Part shown: in pieces, positions 37,073 to 45,988 of the stretch
Layout: every line of letters starts with the position of its first letter
Position numbering within the stretch: the first letter of the stretch is position 1
Assembly: GCF_043557345.1 (NCBI RefSeq)
Contig: NZ_JBIFFV010000002.1
Span: forward strand, 248,001 to 312,000
Origin: Sulfitobacter sp043557345
Lineage (GTDB): Bacteria > Pseudomonadota > Alphaproteobacteria > Rhodobacterales > Rhodobacteraceae
DNA length: 64,000 nucleotides
Reading direction: 5' to 3'
The notes under the pieces: generated by a model
Told to the model about the DNA's origin: nothing
Databases searched by the model: none
What the model saw: only the letters and a program-made list of their open reading frames with translations
Translations under genes and position numbers: made by a program

Positions 37073-38698
37073 TTAGAGGCACGCTGCCTGTTTGCGCAAC
37101 TCAAACTTCTGGATTTTCCCGGTCGAGGTTTTGGGCAATTCGCCAAAGACCACCCGCTTGGGCGTTTTGAACCCGGCAAGGCGCGCGCGGGCGAAGGCGA
37201 TCAGCGCCGTTTCGCTGGCCTCCGCCCCCGGTTTCAACTCGACAAAGGCGCAAGGCACCTCGCCCCATTTCTCATCCGGCTGCGCCACCACGGCGGCGAG
37301 GTTGACAGCCTCATGGCCCATCAACACGCCCTCGACCTCGACGCTCGAAATATTCTCTCCGCCCGAGATGATGATGTCCTTGGCGCGGTCGGCGATCTGG
37401 ATGTAGCCATCAGGATGCTGCACCGCGATGTCGCCAGAATGGAAGTAACCGCTCGCAAAGGCTTCGGCCGTGGCCTCGGGGTTCTTGAGGTAGCCTTTCA
37501 TCACCGCATTGCCGCGGATCATGATCTCGCCTTGGGCGGTGCCGTCGCGCGGGGTCTGGGCCATCTCGGCGTCCATCACGGTAATCTCTTCCATCATCGG
37601 CATGGCGACACCTTGGCGGGCTTTGATCCCGGCGCGCTCAGGCTCGGGCAGCCCGTCCCATTCGCCTTGCCAGAGACATTCGGTGACATGGCCAAAGGTC
37701 TCGGTCAGCCCATAGACCTGTGTGACGTTGAAGCCCAGCTTTTCGATCTTCGACAGGGTCGCAGGGGCCGGGGGCGCGCCTGCGGTGAAGACCTCGACCC
37801 GGTGATCGAAGGCACGGCGGTCTTCTGCGCGCGCGTTGACCAGCATGTTCAGCACGATGGGTGCGCCGCCGAAATGGGTGACGCCGTGATCGGCGATGGC
37901 GTCATAGATCGCCGCGGCGGTGATGTCGCGGCAGCAGACCAGCGTGCCGCCCAGAAGCGGCATCATCCAAGTGTGGTTCCAGCCGTTGCAGTGAAACAGC
38001 GGCACGATTTGCATGAAGACCGGGCGCAGCACCATCTGCCAAGAAATCACCGTGCCCATGGTCATCAGGTAAGCGCCGCGGTGGTGATAGACCACGCCCT
38101 TGGGCCGCCCGGTGGTGCCGGAGGTGTAGTTGAGCGCAAGGCTCTCCCATTCGTCGTCGGGCATGATCCACCGGAAGTTCGGATTGGCCTCGGCCAGCAG
38201 GTCTTCGTATTGCGGGTGCCGCCCGCTGGCGGGGAAACCGGCAGGCGCGTCGGGCACTTCGATGATGGCAGGGCAGGTGCCCTCCATTCGCGCGCAGGCG
38301 TCTTCGGCCAGCGGCAGGAACTCGGTATCGACCAGCAGCACCTTGGCGCCGCCGTGATCGAGGATATAGGCCACGGTGCCGGGATCGAGCCGGATGTTGA
38401 TGGTGTTGAGCACCGCACCGCAGGCGGGCACGCCGAAATGCGCTTCGGCCTGCGCGGGCAGGTTGGGGATGAGGGTGGCGACCACATCGCCGGGGGCCAC
38501 GCCGATCTCGGCCAAAAGCGCGGCGAGGCGGGTGCAGCGGTCGTGGTACTGGGCATAGGTGACGCGGTGGTCGCCGTGGATCACCGCCGTCTGGTTCGGG
38601 AAAACCTCTGCGGCGCGGGCCAAATGCGACAGGGGCGTGAGCGGCACGAAATTCGCCGCGCATTTCTCAAGCCCGCTTTCATCCGTCATCCACCCCAT
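37073..38698 (-). CDS. AMP-dependent acyl-CoA synthetase
   Basis: 541-aa AMP-forming ligase of the medium/long-chain or aryl-acid type. The P-loop LNYTSGTTGRPKG is near residue 178, VYGLTETFG near 313, the GYFHSGDIAV block near 407, and the catalytic lysine in KTSTGKIQKF near 526. It activates a carboxylic acid to its CoA thioester; the DmdB-like family (methylmercaptopropionate-CoA ligase) has the same architecture, so the substrate is open. GGGAGGGG precedes the ATG at 38698. Divergent from the EamA transporter. Confidence 0.88.
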   Translation of the reverse strand: MGWMTDESGLEKCAANFVPLTPLSHLARAAEVFPNQTAVIHGDHRVTYAQYHDRCTRLAALLAEIGVAPGDVVATLIPNLPAQAEAHFGVPACGAVLNTINIRLDPGTVAYILDHGGAKVLLVDTEFLPLAEDACARMEGTCPAIIEVPDAPAGFPASGRHPQYEDLLAEANPNFRWIMPDDEWESLALNYTSGTTGRPKGVVYHHRGAYLMTMGTVISWQMVLRPVFMQIVPLFHCNGWNHTWMMPLLGGTLVCCRDITAAAIYDAIADHGVTHFGGAPIVLNMLVNARAEDRRAFDHRVEVFTAGAPPAPATLSKIEKLGFNVTQVYGLTETFGHVTECLWQGEWDGLPEPERAGIKARQGVAMPMMEEITVMDAEMAQTPRDGTAQGEIMIRGNAVMKGYLKNPEATAEAFASGYFHSGDIAVQHPDGYIQIADRAKDIIISGGENISSVEVEGVLMGHEAVNLAAVVAQPDEKWGEVPCAFVELKPGAEASETALIAFARARLAGFKTPKRVVFGELPKTSTGKIQKFELRKQAACL

Positions 38699-38792
38699 GC
38701 GACCCCTCCCAAGGCATTGGTTGCGATTTGGGGTTGAGTATTGCTGCCCGGACGTGACTTTGAAAAGAGGGCAGGAGGGAAAAGGAGGGCAG

Positions 38793-39725
38793 ATGCAGGA
38801 CACAGCGGTAAAATCGGGGCTGGCGGCGCTTTGCGCGGTGAGCGGTATGGCGGCTTTGGGGCTGACGGCTAATTTCGTGCCCTTCATCACCGAGCGTGGC
38901 TCGCTCTGGCAGTTTCACTTCCTGCGCGGGCTTATGGCGGTGGCAATTCTGATGGTGCTCGCGACTTTGGGTTTCGGCATCCTGCGCCCGCGGCGGTTCT
39001 GGGCCGTGGCGGGGCGCAGCCTGTTTCAGGCGGGGGCGATGTTGATCTATTTTGGCTGTCTGGCCTTTCTGCCCATCGGTGTCGTGGTCGCCGGGCTGTT
39101 CACCTCGCCGCTTTTCGTGCTGATGATCTCGGCCCTGTTTCAGGGCAAACGCGTCGGCCCATGGCGGTGGGGTGCCGTCGCCGTAGGCTTTGCCGGGGCC
39201 TTGATGGTGATCCGCCCGGACCCGAGCGATCTTGACCCCGTGGCCTTCCTCCCGCTTTTGGCCGGGGCGCTCTACGCTATCGGCGCCGTGGCGACGCGGG
39301 CGTGGTGCGAGGGGGAGAGCACGATGGTGATGACCGCGGGTTTCTTTGGCATGTTGGCTGTCATGGGCGGTATCGGTGTCTTGGTCTTGCCGGGGGCGGA
39401 GGTGGCGGGTGCCGAAGGTTTCGTCAGCCGCACATGGGGACCGCTTGATGGCGCGATGTGGTTCTGGATCGCGGTGCAGGCGGTTGGCTCGCTGGTGGGC
39501 ATCGGCTTTCTGGTGCGCGCCTACCAGTTGGGAGAGGCCGGGCATGTGGCGATTTTCGAATATTCGCTGCTGATCTTCGCCAGTTTCTGGGCCTATGTCC
39601 TTTGGGACCAAGAGGTGCCGCCCTTGGCGTTTGCGGGCATGGCATTGATCGCACTGGCCGGGGCGGTGATCGCCCTGCGCAGCGATGAGCCTTCGACCCT
39701 GCGCGCGCCGGAGGCGGTGGAGTGA
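38793..39725 (+). CDS. EamA/DMT-family transporter
   Basis: 310-aa integral inner-membrane protein with about ten hydrophobic segments arranged as two EamA repeats (about residues 10-135 and 155-290). AAAGGAGG precedes the ATG at 38793. Drug/metabolite transporters export or import amino acids, nucleobases and similar small molecules; the substrate is not predictable. Its stop overlaps the GTG of the next gene, which suggests a two-gene operon. Confidence 0.85.
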   Translation: MQDTAVKSGLAALCAVSGMAALGLTANFVPFITERGSLWQFHFLRGLMAVAILMVLATLGFGILRPRRFWAVAGRSLFQAGAMLIYFGCLAFLPIGVVVAGLFTSPLFVLMISALFQGKRVGPWRWGAVAVGFAGALMVIRPDPSDLDPVAFLPLLAGALYAIGAVATRAWCEGESTMVMTAGFFGMLAVMGGIGVLVLPGAEVAGAEGFVSRTWGPLDGAMWFWIAVQAVGSLVGIGFLVRAYQLGEAGHVAIFEYSLLIFASFWAYVLWDQEVPPLAFAGMALIALAGAVIALRSDEPSTLRAPEAVE

Positions 39726-40363
39726 TCATCAGTCGCGGTCGGCGTTACGTCTTCGTGCATATCCCCAAGACCGGAGGCACCTCGCTGGCGCTGGCGCTTG
39801 AAGATCGCGCGATGAAGGACGATGTGATGCTGGGCGACACGCCAAAAGCGCTGAAGCGGCGGCGGCGTTTGCAGGGGGTGCAGGCGGCGGGGCGGCTGTG
39901 GAAACATTCGACGCTGGCGGACATCGACGGGCTAATGCGCGCGGAGGAATTGGACGGGCTGTTCCGCTTCACGCTGGTGCGCAACCCATGGAACCGGGTG
40001 GCGAGCTATTACCGCTGGCTGCGGGGGCAGGGGTTCGATCATCCGGCGGTGGCCTTGGCGAAGGCCACGGATTTCGCCGGGTTCCTGCGGCATCCGCAGA
40101 CGCAAGCGAGCCTGCGCGCATGGCCCGCGCGGCGGTATATGCAGGATGCGACCGGGCGGGAGCGCTGCGATCTTTATATTCGGCTGGAGCATTTTGCGCG
40201 GGATGCGGTGCCTTTGTTTGAGCATCTTGGGTTCGAGCTCGATTTGCCGCAGGTCAATGCATCGGAGGGGGAGGCGGCCTATACGCCCGAGTTGCGCGAT
40301 ATCGTGTCGAAGATCTGCGCCGAGGATATCGCGCGGTTTGGCTACGCTTACGAGGGGCACTAG
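39722..40363 (+). CDS. sulfotransferase-family protein (PAPS-dependent type)
   Basis: 213-aa protein with the PAPS 5'-phosphate loop FVHIPKTGGTSLA near residues 11-23 and a 3'-phosphate segment RFTLVRNPWNRVASYY near 81-96, as in carbohydrate/Stf0-like sulfotransferases. It starts with GTG inside the transporter stop. The acceptor is unknown; the linked transporter might carry it, which is inference. The stop codon touches the structured repeat copy that begins at 40363. Confidence 0.82.
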   Translation: MIISRGRRYVFVHIPKTGGTSLALALEDRAMKDDVMLGDTPKALKRRRRLQGVQAAGRLWKHSTLADIDGLMRAEELDGLFRFTLVRNPWNRVASYYRWLRGQGFDHPAVALAKATDFAGFLRHPQTQASLRAWPARRYMQDATGRERCDLYIRLEHFARDAVPLFEHLGFELDLPQVNASEGEAAYTPELRDIVSKICAEDIARFGYAYEGH

Positions 40364-40533
40364 GGCCATCGCCTGCCCGTGGGGTGGCGATAACGCCCTC
40401 TGTTCATGCCACTTTATGGTGCTGCGCTAGGATGCCTTTGCGGCGATGCGCCCAGCTTCACCATATCGCCAGCCCGCCGGGACGGGCAGGCGATGGCCCG
40501 GCGCCTGCGGCTTGATTCCGGGCCGGGTGGCAG
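40363..40533 (+). repeat. structured intergenic repeat, copy C (downstream of the sulfotransferase gene)
   Basis: Reads rightward, same direction as the upstream gene, and begins on the last base of its stop codon. The terminal arms GGGCCATCGCCTGCCCG (40363-40379) and its exact inverse (40483-40499) form a perfect 17-bp helix. The tail (about 40500-40533) has a short GCC/GGC hairpin, the TTGATT box and a GC-rich end, and matches the 61.7-kb copy in 33 of 34 bases. The loop core is shortened relative to the other long copies. Confidence 0.85.
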
Positions 40534-40555
40534 CCATGGCGATGACCCTCCTACC

Positions 40556-40583
40556 AAGTAAAAAGGGGCGCCGAAGCGCCCCC
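40556..40583 (-). terminator. fadJ terminator
   Basis: Leftward hairpin GGGGCG/CGCCCC (40565-40570 with 40577-40582) followed by TTTTT on the leftward strand, just after the fadJ stop. Confidence 0.9.
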
Positions 40584-40591
40584 TCTGACCC

Positions 40592-42793
40592 TCACGCCGC
40601 CTTGGCGTCCGGGTTGAACCGTCCATAAAAGCTCTGGTTCTTCTGCGCCATCTCGCGCAGCAGGTCCGGACAGGCAAAACGCTCACCGTATTTCTCGGCC
40701 AGCTGGTCACAACGCTCAGCCGCATAGGGCGCGCCGATCATGTCGAGCCAGCTCAGCGGGCCGCCGGACCAGGGCGCGAAGCCCCAGCCGAGGATCGCGC
40801 CGACGTCACCCTCGCGAATGTCCATCAAGACACCTTCCTCCAGCGCGCGCACGGCTTCCAAGGTCTGCGAGAACAGCAACCGGTGTTGCACCTCGATCAA
40901 CTCGGGCTGCTCTTCGGCGACGGGATACTTCTCCCCCATGCCGCGCCACAGCCCCTCGCGCTTGCCCTTGGCGTCATAGCTGTAGAAACCGGCGTTGGCC
41001 TTGCGCCCCAAACGGCCCTCTTTCTCCATCCAGAACACCAGCGGGTCGATGTCATCGTTCGGATAGGCATCGCCCATCGCCGCCTTGGTGGCCCGCGCGA
41101 TCTTGGCGCCGAGATCGATCGAGGTTTCGTCCATCAGCTGCAGCGGGCCAAGCGGCATGCCGACCAGCTTCGCAGCATTCTCGATCAGCGCAGGCTCGAC
41201 GCCCTCCTGCACCATGCGCACACCCTCGTTGATGTAGGGAATGATGCAGCGGTTGGCGTAGAAGAAACGCGCGTCGTTGACCACGATCGGCGTCTTGCGG
41301 ATCTGGCGCACGTAGTCGAGCGCCTTGGCCACCGCCCGGTCGCCGGTTTCCTTACCCTTGATGATCTCCACCAGCAGCATCTTCTCGACGGGCGAGAAGA
41401 AGTGGATGCCGATGAACTGCTCGGCGCGGCTCGAGGCCTTGGCGAGGTCGGTGATCGGCAGGGTCGAGGTGTTGGAGGCGAAAATGCAATCCTCGGGGAT
41501 CACCGCTTCGACCTTCTGGGTCATCTCGGCCTTCACCTTGGGGTCCTCGAATACCGCCTCGATGATCAGGTCGCAGCCTTTCAGCGCGTCCAGATCGGTG
41601 GTCGCGGTGATCAGGTCAAGCGCGGCCTGCTTCTTCTCCGGGGTGGCTTTCTTGCGGGCGATGCCCTTGTCGAAATAGCCTTCGGTATAGGCTTTGCCCT
41701 TGTCAGCGGCTTCTTGCGTCTGGTCGATCAGCACCACTTCGATCCCGGCCTGCGCCGAGACCAGCGTGATGCCGGCCCCCATCATGCCCGCGCCCAGAAC
41801 GCCCAGCTTCTTCACGCGCTGGTCCGGCACAGCTTCGGGACGCACGGCGCCTTTCTCCAGCGCCTCCTTATTGAGGAAGAGCGAGCGGATCATGTTGCCC
41901 GACGACGGGTTCATCAGGACATTGGTGAACCAGCGCGCCTCGACCTTCAGCGCCGTGTCGAAGGGCACAAGCGCGCCTTCATAGACGGCTGACAAGAGCG
42001 CCTTGGCCGCCGGATAGACACCTTGTGTCTTGCCGTTGACCATCGCATTTGCGCCGACGAAGGTCATGAAGCCCGCCGGGTGGTAGGGCGCGCCGCCGGG
42101 CATCTTGTAACCCTTGGCATCCCACGGCTTGACCAGATCGGCATCCTTGGCGTTCAGTACCCAGTCGCGCGCCGCGGCCATCGGGTCTTCGCTGACCTCG
42201 TCGATGATCCCGGCCTTTTGCGCGGCAGCGGGCGCCACCATTTTGCCTTCCAGAAGGAAGGGCGAGGCCGCCATGGCGCCGAGCTTGCGCACCATCCGCG
42301 TGGTGCCACCTGCACCGGGGAAGATGCCCACAAGGATCTCCGGCAGGCCAATGCGCGCCTTGGGGTTGTCGGCAGCAAAGGTGCGGTGCGTGGCCAAGGG
42401 CAGTTCCAGCCCGATGCCCGCGGCGGTGCCGGGGATCACGCAGGCCACAGGCTTGCCGCCCTTGTTGGTCTTAGGGTCCATGCCCGCGCGCTCGATCTTG
42501 CGCAGCAGGGCGTGCATTTGCATCGTGCCCTCGAAGAGACCCTTGGCCGGATCGTCGCCCGCGTCTTCCTTCATCTTCGCCAGCAGGTTCAGGTCCATGC
42601 CCCCGGCAAAGGAACCTTCCTTGCCGGAGGTGATGACGATGCCCTTCACGGCCTCGTCAGCCAGCGCGTCGTCGATGTGCTTTTCCAGATCGCGCAGACC
42701 GTCGAAGGACATGACGTTCATGCTCTTGCCCGGCACGTCCCAGGTGATGGTGGCGATGCCCTCGGCATCTTTGTTCATTGTGAAATCGGTCAT
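40592..42793 (-). CDS. fadJ: bifunctional enoyl-CoA hydratase/3-hydroxyacyl-CoA dehydrogenase
   Basis: 733-aa multifunctional beta-oxidation enzyme. The N-terminal crotonase domain (about residues 1-190) has SFAGGMDLN near 61 and IPGTAAGIGLELPLA near 111. The NAD-binding motif KLGVLGAGMMGAGI is near 325, FFSPVEKMLLVEI near 462, and a duplicated 3HCDH C-terminal domain follows to the end. Hydration and oxidation of enoyl-CoA precede thiolysis by FadA, whose gene ends about 20 bp upstream. GGGAGCAAGAG precedes the ATG at 42793. Confidence 0.94.
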   Translation of the reverse strand: MTDFTMNKDAEGIATITWDVPGKSMNVMSFDGLRDLEKHIDDALADEAVKGIVITSGKEGSFAGGMDLNLLAKMKEDAGDDPAKGLFEGTMQMHALLRKIERAGMDPKTNKGGKPVACVIPGTAAGIGLELPLATHRTFAADNPKARIGLPEILVGIFPGAGGTTRMVRKLGAMAASPFLLEGKMVAPAAAQKAGIIDEVSEDPMAAARDWVLNAKDADLVKPWDAKGYKMPGGAPYHPAGFMTFVGANAMVNGKTQGVYPAAKALLSAVYEGALVPFDTALKVEARWFTNVLMNPSSGNMIRSLFLNKEALEKGAVRPEAVPDQRVKKLGVLGAGMMGAGITLVSAQAGIEVVLIDQTQEAADKGKAYTEGYFDKGIARKKATPEKKQAALDLITATTDLDALKGCDLIIEAVFEDPKVKAEMTQKVEAVIPEDCIFASNTSTLPITDLAKASSRAEQFIGIHFFSPVEKMLLVEIIKGKETGDRAVAKALDYVRQIRKTPIVVNDARFFYANRCIIPYINEGVRMVQEGVEPALIENAAKLVGMPLGPLQLMDETSIDLGAKIARATKAAMGDAYPNDDIDPLVFWMEKEGRLGRKANAGFYSYDAKGKREGLWRGMGEKYPVAEEQPELIEVQHRLLFSQTLEAVRALEEGVLMDIREGDVGAILGWGFAPWSGGPLSWLDMIGAPYAAERCDQLAEKYGERFACPDLLREMAQKNQSFYGRFNPDAKAA

Positions 42794-42813
42794 TCTCTTG
42801 CTCCCTTCGCGGC

Positions 42814-44028
42814 TCACACGCGCTCGATGATGGTGGCGGCACCCATGCCGGACGCGATGCAGAGCGTGGCCAGCCCCACTTCCTTGTCGGCGCGCTCCAA
42901 CTCATCGAGCAGGATGCCGATGATCATCGCCCCGGTGGCGCCCAGCGGGTGCCCCATGGCAATGCCGCCGCCGTTCACGTTGACCTTGCTGTCGTCCACG
43001 TCGAAAGCCTGCATGAAGCGCAGCACCACGGCGGCAAAGGCCTCGTTGACCTCGAAGAGGTCGATGTCGCCGATGGTCATGCCGTTGTCCTTGAGGATCT
43101 TCTCGGTCACCGGCACCGGGCCGGTCAGCATGATGGTGGGATCGGTGCCGATCTTGGCGGTGGCGCGGATGCGGGCGCGGGGCTTTAGCCCGTGCTGTTC
43201 GCCGAACTCCTTGTTGCCGATCAGGACGGCGGCAGCGCCGTCCACGATGCCCGACGAGTTGCCCGCGTGGTGGATGTGGTTGATCCGCTCCAGATGCGGG
43301 TATTTCATCAGCGCGACCTTGTCGAAGCCGGGCATGACCTCGCCCATCTGCTGGAACGCCGGGGTCAGGCCGCCAAGGCTCTGCATGTCGGTCTGCGGGC
43401 GCATGTATTCGTCGCGGTCGAGGATCGCGAGACCGTTCTGGTCGCGCACGGTGATGACCGATTTGTCAAAGCGGCCTTCTTCCCAAGCCCGCGCGGCGCG
43501 CTGCTGAGACTGCATGGCCAGTTGGTCGGCCTCGTCCCGCGAAAAGCCAAACTCGGTGGCGATGATGTCCGCCGAGATGCCCTGCGGCACGAAGTATTTC
43601 TCCATCGCCAGCGTCGGGTCCACGGCGATCGCGGCACCGTCGCTGCCCATGGCGACGCGGCCCATCATCTCGACACCGCCGGCGATATAGCCGTTGCCGG
43701 CGCCGCCCTTTACCTGGTTCGCAGCAAGGTTCACGGCCTCCATGCCCGACGCGCAGAAGCGGTTGATGGCAAGGCCCGGGATGCGCTCATCAAGGTCCGA
43801 GGCCAGCACCGCCGAGCGCGCCAGACAGCCGCCCTGTTCCATCACCTGGGTGACATTGCCCCAGATCACGTCCTCGACGGCATGGCCCTCGAGGTTGTTG
43901 CGCTCCTTCACGGCGTTCAGGGTCTGCGCCGACAGCCGCAGCGAGGTCACCTCGTGCAGCGCGCCGTCCTTGCGGCCCTTGCCGCGCGGGGTGCGCAGGG
44001 CGTCGTAGATGTATACGTCTTGGGTCAT
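42814..44028 (-). CDS. fadA: acetyl-CoA C-acyltransferase (thiolase)
   Basis: 404-aa thiolase that performs the last beta-oxidation step. The nucleophile Cys is in INRFCASGMEAVN near residue 92, the catalytic His in GGGIAMGHPLGATGA near 355, and the second Cys in TLCIASGMGAA near 390. Partner of the fadJ gene directly downstream in the same leftward operon. Confidence 0.94.
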   Translation of the reverse strand: MTQDVYIYDALRTPRGKGRKDGALHEVTSLRLSAQTLNAVKERNNLEGHAVEDVIWGNVTQVMEQGGCLARSAVLASDLDERIPGLAINRFCASGMEAVNLAANQVKGGAGNGYIAGGVEMMGRVAMGSDGAAIAVDPTLAMEKYFVPQGISADIIATEFGFSRDEADQLAMQSQQRAARAWEEGRFDKSVITVRDQNGLAILDRDEYMRPQTDMQSLGGLTPAFQQMGEVMPGFDKVALMKYPHLERINHIHHAGNSSGIVDGAAAVLIGNKEFGEQHGLKPRARIRATAKIGTDPTIMLTGPVPVTEKILKDNGMTIGDIDLFEVNEAFAAVVLRFMQAFDVDDSKVNVNGGGIAMGHPLGATGAMIIGILLDELERADKEVGLATLCIASGMGAATIIERV

Positions 44029-44043
44029 GTCATGTCCTCCGGG

Positions 44044-44682
44044 TCAGGCGCGGTCAGCTGGGCTGCCGGGCATCAAATCATACGGGGCTTTCCAGCCCGG
44101 TGTTTCGCTCAGACGCGTGAGCCACGCGTCGATATGGGGCCAGTCGCTGCGATCAAAGCCGAAGGGCTCGGGGTAGTAGAGATACCCGCAGCAGCTGAGG
44201 TCCGCGTTGGTCAGTCCGTCGCCCACGATCCAGTCGCGGCCGTCGAGATGGTCGTTCAGCACCCCGTAGGCCGCCTTGAGCCGACCCTGGTTGAAGCCGA
44301 TGACCTCGGCGGGGCGTTTGTCTTCGGGCAGGAAGTTCATCAGGAAACGTGTCATCCCGGCCATGGAGCTAAGCTTGTGGTTGTCCCATAGCACCCATCG
44401 CAGGATTTCGCGCCGTTCCGTCGCGTCGCGCCCGCCGAATTTGCCCGATTTTTCCGCGACGTAATCCTGAATCACGCCCGATTGGGTGAGCCGCAGATCG
44501 CCGTCGATCATCACCGGCGCCTCGCCCATGTTGTTGATCTGCGCGCGGTAGTCGGGCTGGCGCGTCTCGCCGCCGAAGAAGTCCACCTTCACCGGCGCCC
44601 AGTCGAGCCCCGACAATTCGAGCGCCAGCGCCGCCTTGTAGGCATTGCCAGATTCGCCAAAGCAATAAAGTTGGATGGTCAC
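44044..44682 (-). CDS. glutathione S-transferase family protein
   Basis: 212-aa GST-like protein. It has an N-terminal thioredoxin-fold domain (about residues 1-80, with the glutathione gamma-Glu site in GEAPVMIDGDLRLTQSG near 52-68) and an all-helical C-terminal domain. It sits between acyl-CoA dehydrogenase and fadA, 15 bp before fadA, so it belongs to the beta-oxidation operon. It might handle reactive enoyl or aldehyde intermediates; this is inference. Confidence 0.87.
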   Translation of the reverse strand: MTIQLYCFGESGNAYKAALALELSGLDWAPVKVDFFGGETRQPDYRAQINNMGEAPVMIDGDLRLTQSGVIQDYVAEKSGKFGGRDATERREILRWVLWDNHKLSSMAGMTRFLMNFLPEDKRPAEVIGFNQGRLKAAYGVLNDHLDGRDWIVGDGLTNADLSCCGYLYYPEPFGFDRSDWPHIDAWLTRLSETPGWKAPYDLMPGSPADRA

Positions 44683-44726
44683 CTGTCATTCCTCCTCTTC
44701 TGTCGGCGCCCGCTGAAATGTCGGAC

Positions 44727-44787
44727 GGTATTTGTGAAAGGATGAAGGGGGCAGGGGGCGCCTTATCTTCATCCTTTTGCAAATACC
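44727..44787. terminator. long 21-bp hairpin between acyl-CoA dehydrogenase and GST genes
   Basis: Arms 44727-44747 and 44767-44787 pair over 21 bp, all Watson-Crick except two adjacent wobble positions that are G-U on the rightward strand. The loop is G-rich with GGGGGCGCC. It ends about 30 bp before the dehydrogenase stop. There is no simple T-run. Similar long hairpins are common at roseobacter gene ends. It may attenuate or process the operon transcript between two co-directional genes. Confidence 0.6.
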
Positions 44788-44816
44788 TCTGCGCCGGTGT
44801 TTCAATCCGCGCGCGG

Positions 44817-45965
44817 TCAGAGGTTGCGCGCGATCAGTTCCTTCATGATCTCGTTGGTGCCACCGTAGATGCGCTGCACCCGCGCGTCGGCCCACATTTC
44901 GCCCACCGCGTATTCCTGCATGAAGCCGTAGCCGCCGTGCATCTGCAAGCAGACATCGAGCACCTCGCCTTGGGTGTCCGTGAGCCAGTATTTCTGCATC
45001 GCTGCCTTGTCGACGCTGAGCTCCCCGCGCAGGTGTTCCGCGATGCATTCGTCGAGGAAGGCGCGGGCCACGGCAGTCTTGGTTTTCACTTCGGCCAGTT
45101 GGAAGCGCGTGTTCTGGAACTGGGTCAGCGGGCCGCCGAAGGCTTCGCGTTCCTTGCAGTATTGGATCGTGCGCGCCACGGCGCCTTCCATGGCACCGAC
45201 CGCGCCGCAGCCGATGATCAGGCGCTCCTGCGGCAGTTGCTGCATCATCTGGTAGAAGCCTTGGCCTTCTTCCTGGCCAAGGATGTTCTCGGGCGGGATC
45301 TCGACGTTGTCGAAGAAAAGCTCGGAAGTGTCGGCGGCATGCAGGCCGATCTTGTCGAGGTTGCGACCGCGCTGGAAGCCCTCGGCCTTGTCGGTCTCCA
45401 CAACCACGAGGCTGACGCCTTTGGAGCCTTCGCTGGGGTCGGTTTTGGCCGCCACGATGATCAGGTTGGCGTGCTGGCCGTTGGTGATGAAGGTCTTCTG
45501 GCCCGAGAGCCGGTAGGCATTGCCCTCGCGGATCGCCTTGGTCTTGATGCGCTGCACGTCCGAGCCGGTGGAGGGTTCGGTCATCGCCAGCGCGCCGACC
45601 AGCTCGCCCGAGACCATCTTGGGCAGCCAGCGTTTCTTCTGGTCCTCGGTGCCATAGGCGAGGATGTAATGCGCGACGATGCCGGAGTGAATGCCATGGC
45701 CCCAAGAGGCGAGGTTGGCGCGGGAGCCTTCGATGAGGATCGCGGCCTCATGGCCGAAGTCGCCACCAGCGCCGCCGTATTCTTCGGGCACCGAAGGGCA
45801 GAGCAGGCCAAGCCCACCGGCCTGGGCCCAAGTGTCGCGGTCCATTTGGCCCTGCTTGCGCCATTTCTCGAACTTGGGCGCCCATTCGGTGTTGATGAAC
45901 TGCGCCGTCGTATCGGCGATCATCTGGTGTTCTTCGGTCATCCAGCTGGATGTTTTGGTCTGCAT
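44817..45965 (-). CDS. acyl-CoA dehydrogenase
   Basis: 382-aa FAD enzyme that introduces the first double bond into acyl-CoA. The conserved segments are ALAMTEPSTGSDVQ near residues 124-137, GQKTFITNGQHA near 155, and the C-terminal helical domain with MHGGYGFMQEY near 344 and RIYGGTNEIMKELI near 366. The catalytic Glu is probably the one in GGTNEI. One of two dehydrogenases in this operon. Confidence 0.93.
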   Translation of the reverse strand: MQTKTSSWMTEEHQMIADTTAQFINTEWAPKFEKWRKQGQMDRDTWAQAGGLGLLCPSVPEEYGGAGGDFGHEAAILIEGSRANLASWGHGIHSGIVAHYILAYGTEDQKKRWLPKMVSGELVGALAMTEPSTGSDVQRIKTKAIREGNAYRLSGQKTFITNGQHANLIIVAAKTDPSEGSKGVSLVVVETDKAEGFQRGRNLDKIGLHAADTSELFFDNVEIPPENILGQEEGQGFYQMMQQLPQERLIIGCGAVGAMEGAVARTIQYCKEREAFGGPLTQFQNTRFQLAEVKTKTAVARAFLDECIAEHLRGELSVDKAAMQKYWLTDTQGEVLDVCLQMHGGYGFMQEYAVGEMWADARVQRIYGGTNEIMKELIARNL

Positions 45966-45988
45966 CTTCCGGCCCCCTCCCCAAGGGT

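Noticed and set aside
40363..40499. Insertion sequence or IS remnant
   Set aside because: The inverted arms could suggest a small transposon, but there is no coding remnant, no visible target-site duplication, and orientation relative to genes is fixed in all four copies.
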